A stretch of 9,915 bases of DNA from CAYXUW01 sp964468375 (GCA_964468375.1 CAYXUW010000089.1:1-9915); one strand, 5' to 3'. Numbered from the stretch's first letter, positions 1-7,021 are shown. Notes: a model not told the origin generated them from the sequence alone. A program made the numbers and translations.

Positions 1-552
1 GTCTATGGCCTTGATTTTGGTTTCGGTGTCGGTAACGATTATATTGCTGGTGCCCACACTTGAAGATATTGAGCCGCGGTTTGAGATGAAATTCTCCAGT
101 GCCTTTCGAACTTCTCCGACGTCTGCATAGGTAATTCGATAAATTCTGTTGGTGAGCTGTTCGGCTTTTTGGGTAATTTCGTTAAGCGGCGCCACTCTTA
201 TCATATTCTCAGTTGTGACATAGGCGTAGCCGTGCGAAGATAAAATACTGTCCAGCGCTTCTTTTAAAGGGACGTTCGTGAGCGTAGCGGTTACGTTGCC
301 GATAACATTGGGGCTTTTGACAATATCGACATCCGCCTGTTCAGCCATTATTCTTAAGACATCTTCGATAGGTGTATTCCTGAAGTCGACGCTTATCTTC
401 TTCAGCATCCGCTGCTCAAGTTCTGTTAAAACCTCTTTTTCCTCGGCGTTCTCTTCATAGCTTTCGGCTGTAGCAACGGCATAAATCGCCGCGACAAATG
501 CGAGAATTGTCAAAAGCTTCAATCCCCCAAACTTCGTAACAGGGCTTCTCAT
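1..552 (-). CDS. pilQ: Secretin (PilQ/GspD-like), N-terminal part, runs off left edge
   Basis: Outer-membrane secretin through which the pilus or pseudopilus passes; 184 codons are visible and the frame is open to base 1. Residues 1-29 are a signal peptide: basic start, hydrophobic LLTILAFVAAIYAVA, and an Ala-Thr-Ala cleavage site. Residues 52-122 match the STN/N0 fold (VDFRNTPIEDVLRIMAEQA, then NVTATLTNVPLKEALDSIL, then MIRVAP). Residues 136-184 match a secretin N1 domain (IYRITYADVGEVRKALENF, then TSNIIVTDTETKIKAID). There is no room for the AMIN domains found in many PilQ proteins, so this end looks more like GspD. The start is ATG at 552 with AAAGGGA at 559-565, six bases upstream. It is the last gene of the pilM operon in view, 54 bases after the PilP-like gene. 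The symbol follows from context; gspD is the alternative. Confidence 0.88.
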   Translation of the reverse strand, partial: MRSPVTKFGGLKLLTILAFVAAIYAVATAESYEENAEEKEVLTELEQRMLKKISVDFRNTPIEDVLRIMAEQADVDIVKSPNVIGNVTATLTNVPLKEALDSILSSHGYAYVTTENMIRVAPLNEITQKAEQLTNRIYRITYADVGEVRKALENFISNRGSISSSVGTSNIIVTDTETKIKAID

Positions 553-606
553 CTTAATTCCCTTTCCAAAATCATGCGCTTATATTTGCGGTTTTCCTTA
601 TTCCTT

Positions 607-1347
607 TTACCTTTGAACTTGTTGCATCCATTTTTTGTTATTTGCTTCAAATTCGACGCTGTCTTCGTTTATTTTGACGACGGTTGCGTCCAATATTTTA
701 TCGCCTTCATGCACTATATTGTTGCCGATAATAGCGGTCGGGCTGTCTTCGCTATAGACAATTCCTTTTATAACCAGTCCTCCGGCCTCGCTCATAGCTG
801 AACCGAACTGCATTGGGTCTCGCAGCGTTGTCGGATAGGGCTGTGGAGCTTTCCAGGTTGTTTCCTCCTTATCGGCGGCGGCAGCAGCGGTCTTTGTAGG
901 GCCGGACGGCTTGGGTCCGACAGCTTTTCCAGAAGGTCCGCTGAAGGCCCGAATAAACAAAACAATCAAAACAATGAAAAGAATCGGAAGCACTATAACG
1001 GTTGCTTTTTGCCTGCCGGCGCTGACACCATTTTTGGGTTCAAGAAGTTTGCTTTTAATGTTCTGCACGGTCTTGTTTTTAAGAACTTTCTCTATAGTCT
1101 TTGTAGCGGCGTCATCTTTGGGTTGTTTAGGCATAGATTGCTTTTGTGGGGACGGCTGGTCAGTTTTTGGTTTTGTAGGAGTCATATGACTCGGCACCGT
1201 TGGTTTCGTAGCATTATTGTCGCGGTTTTCCTGAGCAGGCGCACCGTCCGCCTTGGCAGAGGCGGTATCGTCGCCGTTTTTTTGAGGCGACATCCCGCTG
1301 AAAATCTCCGAGACTCCCTTTTGTAATCCTGCTTTAGATTGTGACAT
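607..1347 (-). CDS. PilP/GspB-like bitopic inner-membrane protein with long cytoplasmic tail
   Basis: Protein of 246 residues. Residues 1-112 are hydrophilic, probably disordered, and rich in Lys, Pro, Gln and Asp. Residues 114-134 form one transmembrane helix (TVIVLPILFIVLIVLFIRAF). A Gly/Pro/Ala linker follows, then a small beta domain at about 190-243 (LVIKGIVYSEDSPTAIIGNN, GDKILDATVVKI, SVEFEANNKKW). That last part resembles the periplasmic domain of PilP and of GspB/GspC, which bind the N-terminal domains of the secretin; the secretin gene follows directly. Classical PilP is a lipoprotein, but no signal peptide or lipobox is present here, so the topology is that of GspC/GspB. The ATG at 1347 overlaps the ParA-like gene by 14 bases, and the GGAG ribosome site lies inside that gene's last codons. 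I am confident of the general role, less of the family name. Confidence 0.72.
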   Translation of the reverse strand: MSQSKAGLQKGVSEIFSGMSPQKNGDDTASAKADGAPAQENRDNNATKPTVPSHMTPTKPKTDQPSPQKQSMPKQPKDDAATKTIEKVLKNKTVQNIKSKLLEPKNGVSAGRQKATVIVLPILFIVLIVLFIRAFSGPSGKAVGPKPSGPTKTAAAAADKEETTWKAPQPYPTTLRDPMQFGSAMSEAGGLVIKGIVYSEDSPTAIIGNNIVHEGDKILDATVVKINEDSVEFEANNKKWMQQVQR

Positions 1348-2161
1348 TTTCTATCTCCTCACCAAAAACTCTGTCGCTGGACGTTTGCTCGGCCGGGGCC
1401 TTGCCGTTTATTATTTCCTCTGCCAGAGCCATATATTCGGAAGCGCCTCTGCCTTCCGGGGCGTAAGTAAAAATGGTCTCGCCGCCGCTTGGGGCTTCAG
1501 CCAGTCTTACAGTTCTGTGGATGACCGTATCAAACACCAAATCTCCGAAAAACTCCCGCATTTGCTGCTGGATTTGCCTGCTGAAGATAATCCTGTTCTC
1601 AACGAAGGTCAGCAGCAGTCCCAGGATTTTCACCTCGCAGGGATGAAAATGCGCTCTTATGATATTCGCCGTCTCGAACAATTGTTTAAGCCCTTCCATT
1701 GCATAGTAGTTAACCTGAACGGGCACGACGACGTCCGTGCTGGCGACAAGTGCGTTGAGAGTCAGCAGGCCGACCGATGGCGGGCAGTCTATGACGCACA
1801 TTTCATATTCGTCGCTTATTATTTCGAGCTGTTTGCTCAGGACCAGTTCTTTTTCGGCTATCTCGGCCAGTTCGAGATCCGCCCCTGAAAGCAGGATATT
1901 GCTCGGCGCCAGGTCAAGCCCCTCGATCTTCGTATTTGTTATAACTTCGGTGATTGTAGTCTGCGCACCGGTAAGGGCGTGATAGATGGTTCTGTCAAAA
2001 GCATCGGGGTTATAGCCTAACCCAAGCGTAGCGTGGCCCTGTGGGTCGAAGTCGACTATCAGTGTTCTTTTTCCTTTCGCGGCAAAAGCAGCGGCAAGAT
2101 TTACCGCTGTTGTTGTTTTGCCGCAACCGCCTTTTTGATTTGCTATTGCTATTGTTCTCAT
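1334..2161 (-). CDS. ParA/Soj-family ATPase in the pilus operon
   Basis: Cytoplasmic P-loop ATPase of 275 residues, close to the usual length of Soj/ParA. The deviant Walker A is KGGCGKTT at residues 10-17, with the signature Lys10 and catalytic-site Lys15. Walker A' is LIVDFDPQGHAT at 34-45, and Walker B is CVIDCPPS at 122-129. The stretch RTVRLAEAPSGGETIFTYAP at 216-235 matches the conserved C-terminal region of chromosomal ParA. There is no N-terminal helix-turn-helix as in plasmid type Ia ParA, and no ParB gene is in view. It starts seven bases after pilO and overlaps the PilP-like gene by 14 bases, so it is translated as part of the pilus operon. Relatives such as TadZ/CpaE (Tad pili), FlhG (flagella) and PomZ place machines at particular sites in the cell, and placing this pilus machine is the likely role by inference. 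A chromosome-segregation ParA that happens to sit here is the alternative. Confidence 0.92.
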   Translation of the reverse strand: MRTIAIANQKGGCGKTTTAVNLAAAFAAKGKRTLIVDFDPQGHATLGLGYNPDAFDRTIYHALTGAQTTITEVITNTKIEGLDLAPSNILLSGADLELAEIAEKELVLSKQLEIISDEYEMCVIDCPPSVGLLTLNALVASTDVVVPVQVNYYAMEGLKQLFETANIIRAHFHPCEVKILGLLLTFVENRIIFSRQIQQQMREFFGDLVFDTVIHRTVRLAEAPSGGETIFTYAPEGRGASEYMALAEEIINGKAPAEQTSSDRVFGEEIENVTI

Positions 2162-2168
2162 TTTGCAC

Positions 2169-2768
2169 CTATAATTTTGCTACAGCAGCCAATTTTTTCT
2201 TTTTTATAAGGACTGTCAGGTCCATTTTTACACGATGTTTTGAATCGTCGCCCCCACCCCTGCCCGAGCGTCTTATCGTGAACGTATCCACGAAAATAGC
2301 CGGCTTGTGCCTCTCCAGAGCATTCAGCAGAGCGGCAAACTGATTAAAATCGTTCGCGAGAAAGCTGACATCGTAATTACTCTCAAGTATATGTTTGTTT
2401 CTGGACTTCTTATCGTTTCGGCCTACAACTCTTCCGGATTCTATGCTGAAGGAGGATACTTTTTCCTCGTTGGCGATTCGGCTTATATCGAAAGTCAGAT
2501 TGGTCGCGTTTTCGAAATCAACGGCAACGGCGTTCAATTTTTCTCGCAAATCTTCGAGTTCCTCGTTCAGTTTGATTCTGTTTTCTTTCTTTGCCATTTC
2601 TATAGCAAGGTTATGTATGCGTTTTTTCTCCCGGAGCTTTTGTTCAAGCTCCTGTTTGGTGTTTTTTTGTGGAGCAAGGACAAGCATATGAGTGATTAAG
2701 AACAATACAAAACAGCCCGCCCATATTGCAGCCATTTTCGTAAGATATTTTCCGTAAACCGAATTCAT
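2169..2768 (-). CDS. pilO: Type IV pilus alignment protein PilO
   Basis: Bitopic inner-membrane protein of 199 residues, the usual PilO length. It has a short cytoplasmic N-terminus and one transmembrane helix at about 13-31 (AAIWAGCFVLFLITHMLVLA). A strongly charged coiled coil spans about 35-83 (KQELEQKLREKKR, EELEDLREKLNAV). The C-terminal half is of the PilO ferredoxin-like type, with NYDVSFLANDFNQFAALLNA at 131-150 and an IFVDTFTI strand. PilO pairs with PilN in the periplasm and connects PilM/PilC with PilP and the secretin. Sequence identity in this family is low, so the call rests on topology, length and position after pilM and pilN. The ATG at 2768 follows pilN after a ten-base gap with only a weak ribosome site (CAGGG), suggesting translational coupling. 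The C-terminus is unusually basic (KKKKLAAVAKL). Confidence 0.82.
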   Translation of the reverse strand: MNSVYGKYLTKMAAIWAGCFVLFLITHMLVLAPQKNTKQELEQKLREKKRIHNLAIEMAKKENRIKLNEELEDLREKLNAVAVDFENATNLTFDISRIANEEKVSSFSIESGRVVGRNDKKSRNKHILESNYDVSFLANDFNQFAALLNALERHKPAIFVDTFTIRRSGRGGGDDSKHRVKMDLTVLIKKKKLAAVAKL

Positions 2769-2778
2769 AAAAACCCTG

Positions 2779-3420
2779 TCAGTATTTTGGTTTAAAGATA
2801 CAGCTTATATCATAAGAGACGACATCCTGACCATCCAGAATGGCTGGTTGCTGCGAAACATTGATTGCTTCCAGTTCCCTTGTAAGCAGAGCTGAATGGC
2901 GGAGGCGGTCCTTGAAATTTTGAACTTCTTTACCGCTGCTGGCTTGTGTTCTTCCGGTAATATCCATATTCAGTGTTCTTGCAACAACGTTGACGTTTTC
3001 TGTTTGTTTAGGGTTGCCCTTTTTCGGAACAGATTTTTTCTCAGTCTTTTGTTTCATCTCGAGCTTGGTTAGAATCATCGAATCGGGCATATTCTCTGCT
3101 ATAACCGCTAGTATAGGCGACCATGGCGTGTATTTGCTGAGGTAGGACGAAGCTTCCGACAAGCAGTTGTTTATGTCACTTTTCTCGGTCTCGAACGCTT
3201 TTTGCATCTCTACGGCTTCCGACAATGTCGCAATGTTTTTTTCGTAATTGGATATTTCCTGTCTCGCGACTTTGATGACGATTCTGTTGCTCAGATAAAA
3301 ACCAAACATTACCGCTGCAACGACAACCGGCACCACAAAGGCGAGTGCGGCAATAGCCGCTCCCCAGGGCCTTCTCTTTATTGGTATTCCTTTGCCCTTT
3401 AGCAAATCTATCGTAAACAT
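2779..3420 (-). CDS. pilN: Type IV pilus alignment protein PilN
   Basis: Bitopic inner-membrane protein of 213 residues. The N-terminal IDLLKGKGIPIKRRPWG corresponds to the conserved INLLP-type cytoplasmic segment with which PilN binds the groove of PilM. A transmembrane helix follows at about 20-43 (AAIAALAFVVPVVVAAVMFG). A coiled coil spans roughly 48-90. A periplasmic domain holds the PilN-like stretch PWSPILAVIAENMPDSMILT at about 99-118 and ends with strands (NMDITGRT, VVSYDISCIFK). A Lys-rich insert (KQKTEKKSVPKKGNPKQ) sits in the periplasmic domain. The ATG lies one base after the pilM stop, with GAGGT in the end of pilM as ribosome site, so the two are coupled. Its direct neighbour pilO is the expected dimer partner. 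Confidence 0.85.
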   Translation of the reverse strand: MFTIDLLKGKGIPIKRRPWGAAIAALAFVVPVVVAAVMFGFYLSNRIVIKVARQEISNYEKNIATLSEAVEMQKAFETEKSDINNCLSEASSYLSKYTPWSPILAVIAENMPDSMILTKLEMKQKTEKKSVPKKGNPKQTENVNVVARTLNMDITGRTQASSGKEVQNFKDRLRHSALLTRELEAINVSQQPAILDGQDVVSYDISCIFKPKY

Positions 3421-3421
3421 A

Positions 3422-4477
3422 TCAAATCGACCTCATCGCAAGACCCGCCGCTACCGCCATTGCGGGACCGTTTTTCTCTAAAACGTCACGACATTTCTGG
3501 TCTGCGTCGCAGGGTATTTTGTCGAACGGATTCCACAATATTGTTTCGGCGGGGAGACGGCTGTTCAAAAGCTCAACAAATCCTCTGACCTTGGCAAAAC
3601 CGCAAACAAATATCTTTTCGATAACGGTGGATTTTTCCTGAGTTGTGTAGTATCGCAGCGTTTCCGTTACGTCGGTAATTAATTTACGGCAGGTTTTCTC
3701 CAGACTGTCGCTTAGGTCAACATTTATTCCTGCGGGGCCGTCCCCGCCGACCAGAGCTTTCCTGACCTCTTCTGTTGAAAGTTTCTTTTTAGATGCAATT
3801 TCCTGAACGATTGCCCTGCCGGCATAATCTATATCACGGATGAACGGCGAAGAGTTGGCTCCCATAATCGCCAGTGTAGTATAGGTGCTGCCGATGTTCA
3901 AAATAGCTACGGTTTTACCGGTTTCGAACTTTTCGTATTCTCGAAAACAATTCAAAAGCGCAAGTCCGTCAACATCCATTAGAACACAGTCGAGTGAAGC
4001 TTCGCCGGCGAGCCGTTTTTTTCTTTCTATTAGTTTTTTCGTCGCCGCTACTAATACGCCGCACATGCTGTCCTCGCCATTGGGCATTAGCTGGTAATCC
4101 ACGCTGCTGTCGTCGATATTGAACGGGCAAACCTGCGCAGCTTCGAGCAGAGCCGCTCCCTGGATTTCTTCCGGCGGCAGCGAAGGGAACTTGAAATAGC
4201 GCACCGCCACTTCCGGCCCGCATACGCCGCAGACAGCCAGTTTCGTTTCAATTCCCGCCGACCCGAGACATTCGCTGACGGCTTCGATGGTATTCATTTC
4301 CTTTTCTTCTTGTGCAGCTTCCATTGCATTGGCAATGTCGGTAACGCCGGCTGCTGTAACGACATATCCGGCGTCATCCTTGCGCATCTGGACTGCTCGA
4401 ACGGACGAAGAGCCGATATCGAGCCCCATGACCTCCATATTTTCGATGTTAAGCAGTTTTTTCCAGTCCAAATCCAA
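3422..4477 (-). CDS. pilM: Type IV pilus assembly ATPase PilM (actin-like)
   Basis: Cytoplasmic actin-fold protein of 351 residues, the normal PilM length. The phosphate-1 motif is VMGLDIGSSSVRAVQM at 16-31. FKFPSLPPEEIQGAALLEAA at 95-114 is the typical PilM segment. Phosphate-2 is VAILNIGSTYTTLAIM at 190-205, and the adenosine-site region is IFVCGFAKVRGFVELL at 289-304. PilM binds the PilN N-terminus and links the alignment complex to the motor and platform in the cytoplasm. The start chosen is TTG at 4477, because GGAGG lies six bases upstream at 4484-4488; an in-frame ATG at codon 14 has no comparable site. The adenosine motif is odd: family members usually carry consecutive glycines where this protein has Gly-Phe-Ala. 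It is also cysteine-rich (11 Cys, including a CGVCG at 83-87). It is the first gene of the alignment-complex operon. Confidence 0.93.
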   Translation of the reverse strand: MDLDWKKLLNIENMEVMGLDIGSSSVRAVQMRKDDAGYVVTAAGVTDIANAMEAAQEEKEMNTIEAVSECLGSAGIETKLAVCGVCGPEVAVRYFKFPSLPPEEIQGAALLEAAQVCPFNIDDSSVDYQLMPNGEDSMCGVLVAATKKLIERKKRLAGEASLDCVLMDVDGLALLNCFREYEKFETGKTVAILNIGSTYTTLAIMGANSSPFIRDIDYAGRAIVQEIASKKKLSTEEVRKALVGGDGPAGINVDLSDSLEKTCRKLITDVTETLRYYTTQEKSTVIEKIFVCGFAKVRGFVELLNSRLPAETILWNPFDKIPCDADQKCRDVLEKNGPAMAVAAGLAMRSI

Positions 4478-4483
4478 CTTTGG

Positions 4484-4488
4484 CCTCC
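4484..4488 (-). promoter_or_regulatory. Ribosome binding site GGAGG fixing a TTG start of pilM
   Basis: On the minus strand GGAGG stands six bases before TTG at 4477-4475. This good site supports the rare start codon over the ATG at codon 14, whose upstream bases are coding and hold no purine-rich site. Confidence 0.65.
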
Positions 4489-4541
4489 ACGCGTCTCAAC
4501 GTGTAAGTTTTTTGCTTTTGTCCTCTTGCATTTATCCAGGG

Positions 4542-4570
4542 TATATAACGCATACCTTCTATCGGCTTAA
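4542..4570 (-). promoter_or_regulatory. Weak candidate promoter for the pilM operon with overlapping inverted repeat
   Basis: On the minus strand TTAAGC (-35-like, 3 of 6) is followed after 17 bases by TATATA (-10-like). The -10 overlaps an inverted repeat GGTAT / ATACC with arms at 4540-4544 and 4552-4556, which could be an operator. The -35 is poor, so this is only a candidate. It is placed correctly, about 65 bases before the pilM start. Confidence 0.25.
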
Positions 4571-4966
4571 CGAGGCGGTTGTTTTACTCAGAAATTATGG
4601 GTTATGACGAATATATTTGAATTTATGACGGGTGGTCCCATAAGTGATTAGTTATGCCGCAAGCGGGCCAAAATTCAGATTATTTCCCCGCAATGCGGGT
4701 AAGAATTGGGCTTTATGGAGAAAGTTTTTTGATGTTTCTAACGGTTATCGGCCGTTGGGCTCAACAGCGTATAATTTCACATCGCGCCGTAACGCAGAAA
4801 CCGTAATTTATTATTCGCTTGCCCGCGAATGAAAAAAGCTCGATTTGGTAATCGCAGTCTAAAGTTCGTAACTTCCTGCCTCAATTTGACTGGCCGGCGG
4901 AGTTTTTTTTGACGGCGTTTCCATATAATCACAATGATTTATGAACGCCTCATTTCTCACATATAG

Positions 4967-6517
4967 TTAGCTTCCGTCCGTATATTCTTCCCAATCACAC
5001 AGCCCGTCGAAAATAGTTCCCTCTCCTCTGGGAAGACCAAGGGGCTGCGTTTGCGGAGAACGGACCCGGTCGTCATAATTGAGTATCATCCGGTAATGTT
5101 TGATACTGTCAATCTGGTCCTGAGTCAGTGGTGTTTCTGTCTCAGAGTCAATCCATTGACTGGTGTCGGGGTCATAACGGCACGGTTGGCGATTTGCTGT
5201 ATAAGGCCAACTGCTAGAAGTGCTTTCTGTGTACCAGTCCCGCTCAATCGAAACTTGGTTCATCGCGATCATGCTGCCGTTAATAACAAACCCCGACTCG
5301 GGTTCTGCTGTGGTAGCGCTGATAGGGTCGGTATTATAGAGGAAGTTATTGGCTGCGAACATCATTGCAGAGGCGGTATAAAGTGTTCCGTAAACCGGGT
5401 CGCCGAAATAGACGTTGCCTCCGCTGATAAGATTGCCCGACTCGTCGTATTTGCCCAACGCCACCAGACCGAGCATAGAGTTTGAGTTTTCGTATGCTAA
5501 ATTGTCGCTGAGGTGTATATCACCTGTCGCAACGATTGTTACCTTGCCGTCGACATTGAATCCGAAGGTGGATTTGCTGTGCACCCAGAGGTCGCCGTCA
5601 ATGTAATACACCCTGTCCTCGCCTACATCAATATACGATTCCGCTGTGTCCCAGCTTCCCTCCGTAAAGTTGCCAACCGTGGTGAGGAAGTAATCGTTGC
5701 CGTCAGTGGTGGCGCACTCGGAAGTCATGTTGTCGGGGTTTATCTGAAAGATGTTATACAAAACATTCTCTTCCGACAGGGTGCCGTGGGTAACGTTTTC
5801 CTCTTCAAAGGCTTGGCTGACATTATGCGTATGGTTCGTGGCGTAGTTCATTCCGATTAAATCAGGCGGATTATATGGTTCGACGCCTTCAAGTTCGTCT
5901 CCGGAAATCGAGGCACTGTCGTGGACGTTGACGGTGCCTGTGGCTTCAACGTCACCTTGCAGCAAGAATGGATTTGGAGCCGGCGCAGGATTAATGCTGC
6001 TTTCTCCGTAAAGGTGGACATCGCCGCCAGCAAATACATTTCCGTTAACTATGTCTTTTCCGTTGTAATTTCCCGACCATGTAGTGGTTGGCTCGCCCGT
6101 TCCTCCTAAAATAAAGTCCCAGTTAATCCCGTCCATATTGCCGGCATACGCGCTGCATTCATAAGGAGGGGCGAGAAAGGACAAGTTTACCTTTAACTTT
6201 TTTTCCTTGCCTCTTGCGCTGCCGGTCGCGATGGCATACGGCGGGTCCCCCTCGTAGTGGTAATCGACCTCGTAGGTTCCGTCTCCCAGCCATGTTTCAT
6301 CGATGCTTACGAATATGTCGGAGCCGGTATTTGCGGAGAATTTTGCCAGAGCTGCTTCGGCCAAATAAAAGGCCCTGGTTTTGTTAATATACTGCTGAGT
6401 TAATGTTATCTCTCCGGTCGCTATGCTGAGCGTCGCAAAAGCTATGATGGTGAGAATGCAGGTGAAAGCCAGCACTATAAAAAGCACCATACCTTTTTTG
6501 GATTTTGCTTTTGACAT
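4967..6517 (-). CDS. PilX-type minor pilin/pilus-tip protein with repetitive beta region
   Basis: Protein of 516 residues. The start MSKAKSKKG|MVLFIVLAF has a prepilin-type cleavage site after Gly9 and a hydrophobic helix at 10-34. The stretch NKTRAFYLAEAALAKF at 45-60 matches the N-terminal PilX family, in which AFxxAEA follows the helix. Glu5 of the mature protein is absent (Ile there), as in GspK. The rest is large and Gly/Asp/Asn-rich, with short alternating segments like GNVFAGGDVHLYG, QGDVEATGTVNVHDSASISG and DGKVTIVATGDIHLSD. These resemble a beta-helix or bactofilin-like repeat, and the C-terminal part (GNVYFGDPVYGTLYTASAMM) resembles large PilX-like proteins of deltaproteobacteria. 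Position last in the I-J-X order fits GspK/PilX. The ATG at 6517 has GGGGGAG at 6524-6530. Exported, probably displayed at the pilus tip or used in priming; the exact role is inferred. Confidence 0.72.
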   Translation of the reverse strand: MSKAKSKKGMVLFIVLAFTCILTIIAFATLSIATGEITLTQQYINKTRAFYLAEAALAKFSANTGSDIFVSIDETWLGDGTYEVDYHYEGDPPYAIATGSARGKEKKLKVNLSFLAPPYECSAYAGNMDGINWDFILGGTGEPTTTWSGNYNGKDIVNGNVFAGGDVHLYGESSINPAPAPNPFLLQGDVEATGTVNVHDSASISGDELEGVEPYNPPDLIGMNYATNHTHNVSQAFEEENVTHGTLSEENVLYNIFQINPDNMTSECATTDGNDYFLTTVGNFTEGSWDTAESYIDVGEDRVYYIDGDLWVHSKSTFGFNVDGKVTIVATGDIHLSDNLAYENSNSMLGLVALGKYDESGNLISGGNVYFGDPVYGTLYTASAMMFAANNFLYNTDPISATTAEPESGFVINGSMIAMNQVSIERDWYTESTSSSWPYTANRQPCRYDPDTSQWIDSETETPLTQDQIDSIKHYRMILNYDDRVRSPQTQPLGLPRGEGTIFDGLCDWEEYTDGS

Positions 6518-6537
6518 TTCTATCTCCCCCTTTATTA

Positions 6538-7014
6538 TCAGCCGCCGTAATTTCGCATCATTACGGTTGAGACACAGCTTGTCTGTATGTTATCTGATTC
6601 CAGCGTAAGGTTTATTGTTACTTTTTTACCCGACACACTGAAATTCACGCTTTCTACTTGGGTGCTTAAATAGGAGGTACTAGCGCCGCCGTTGATTGCT
6701 TTTCGAAGTGTGTCAAGCCCCGGAATATAGTTGTAGCGTATGGTGTCGTCGCCCACGTATAGTAAGATGTTTTTACAATTTGGGTCGGATTCTATCTTCC
6801 ATGCCGCTCTAATTGGATGCGTCATTTCAGTCATCAGCACGTAGGCCTCTCTTTCGAGACAGGCCCTTTTCCATTCTCTGTTCCAGGATTTCTGGCCGAA
6901 GGTAATAATAATACCTGCCGCCAAAATCACAACAGCACCAGCCGCTATCGCAACTGTAAGTTCTAAGAGGGTCCTACCTTTTTCTGATTTCGTCTCCACT
7001 TTGCTGTTCCTCAT
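6538..7014 (-). CDS. Minor pseudopilin, GspJ/PilW-like
   Basis: Protein of 158 residues with a type III signal: KSEKG|RTLLELTVAIAAGAVVILA. Gly13 is at -1 and Glu at +5 of the mature protein, then a hydrophobic helix to about residue 39. The C-terminal part is a soluble beta-rich domain (ESVNFSVSGKKVTINLTLES) typical of J/W-type minor pilins. It lies between a GspI/PilV-like gene (seven-base gap) and the PilX-like gene (20-base gap), matching the usual I-J-K order, and that order is the main reason for choosing J/W. The ribosome site before ATG 7014 is weak, so coupling with the upstream gene is likely. Two cysteines in the soluble part (C81, C146 by my count) could form a disulfide. Confidence 0.72.
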   Translation of the reverse strand: MRNSKVETKSEKGRTLLELTVAIAAGAVVILAAGIIITFGQKSWNREWKRACLEREAYVLMTEMTHPIRAAWKIESDPNCKNILLYVGDDTIRYNYIPGLDTLRKAINGGASTSYLSTQVESVNFSVSGKKVTINLTLESDNIQTSCVSTVMMRNYGG

Positions 7015-7021
7015 AATTTTC

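Larger units (their letters stand above)
4478..4966. other. Intergenic region of 489 bases with several short hairpins, no convincing gene
   Basis: This stretch separates the minor-pilin operon from the pilM operon. It contains short GC hairpins in AT-rich surroundings: CCCGC-AAT-GCGGG near 4686-4699, CCGCAAGCGG near 4657-4666, AACGG / CCGTT near 4740-4756, and ATTCGC / GCGAAT with arms at 4813-4818 and 4825-4830. None has a U-tract in the right place on the minus strand for a clear intrinsic terminator. A 21-codon reading frame at 4859-4924 (minus) and a GTG-started 62-codon frame at 4644-4832 (plus) are not convincing genes. I recognise no riboswitch. Confidence 0.6.

Noticed and set aside
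1385..1888. Plus-strand open frame of 167 codons
   Set aside because: It lies antisense inside the ParA-like gene, whose Walker motifs are intact on the other strand, and its translation shows no family motif or ribosome site.
4813..4830. Hairpin ATTCGC / GCGAAT as terminator of the minor-pilin operon
   Set aside because: On the minus strand the T-run comes before the stem and an A-rich stretch after it, the wrong order for an intrinsic terminator.
4644..4832. Plus-strand frame of 62 codons in the long spacer
   Set aside because: It starts with GTG without a good ribosome site, opposes all neighbours in direction and has no recognisable feature.
4891..4910. Plus-strand GC-rich stretch followed by eight T, like a terminator
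   Set aside because: No good stem precedes the T-run, and no plus-strand gene exists upstream to be terminated.
4859..4924. Minus-strand mini-frame of 21 codons (METPSKKTPPASQIEAGSYEL)
   Set aside because: It has no ribosome site of note. Its end resembles the translated low-complexity intergenic sequence (TACGAACT type) seen in some genomes, so it is not treated as a gene.
4478..4966. Possible c-di-GMP riboswitch, often found before pilus genes
   Set aside because: I looked for the conserved GCAAACC-type and related blocks on the minus strand here and in the other spacers, and did not find them.
5051..5860. Two plus-strand open frames of 144 and 115 codons
   Set aside because: Both are antisense to the PilX-type gene, whose composition and N-terminal signature are convincing; they are shadows.
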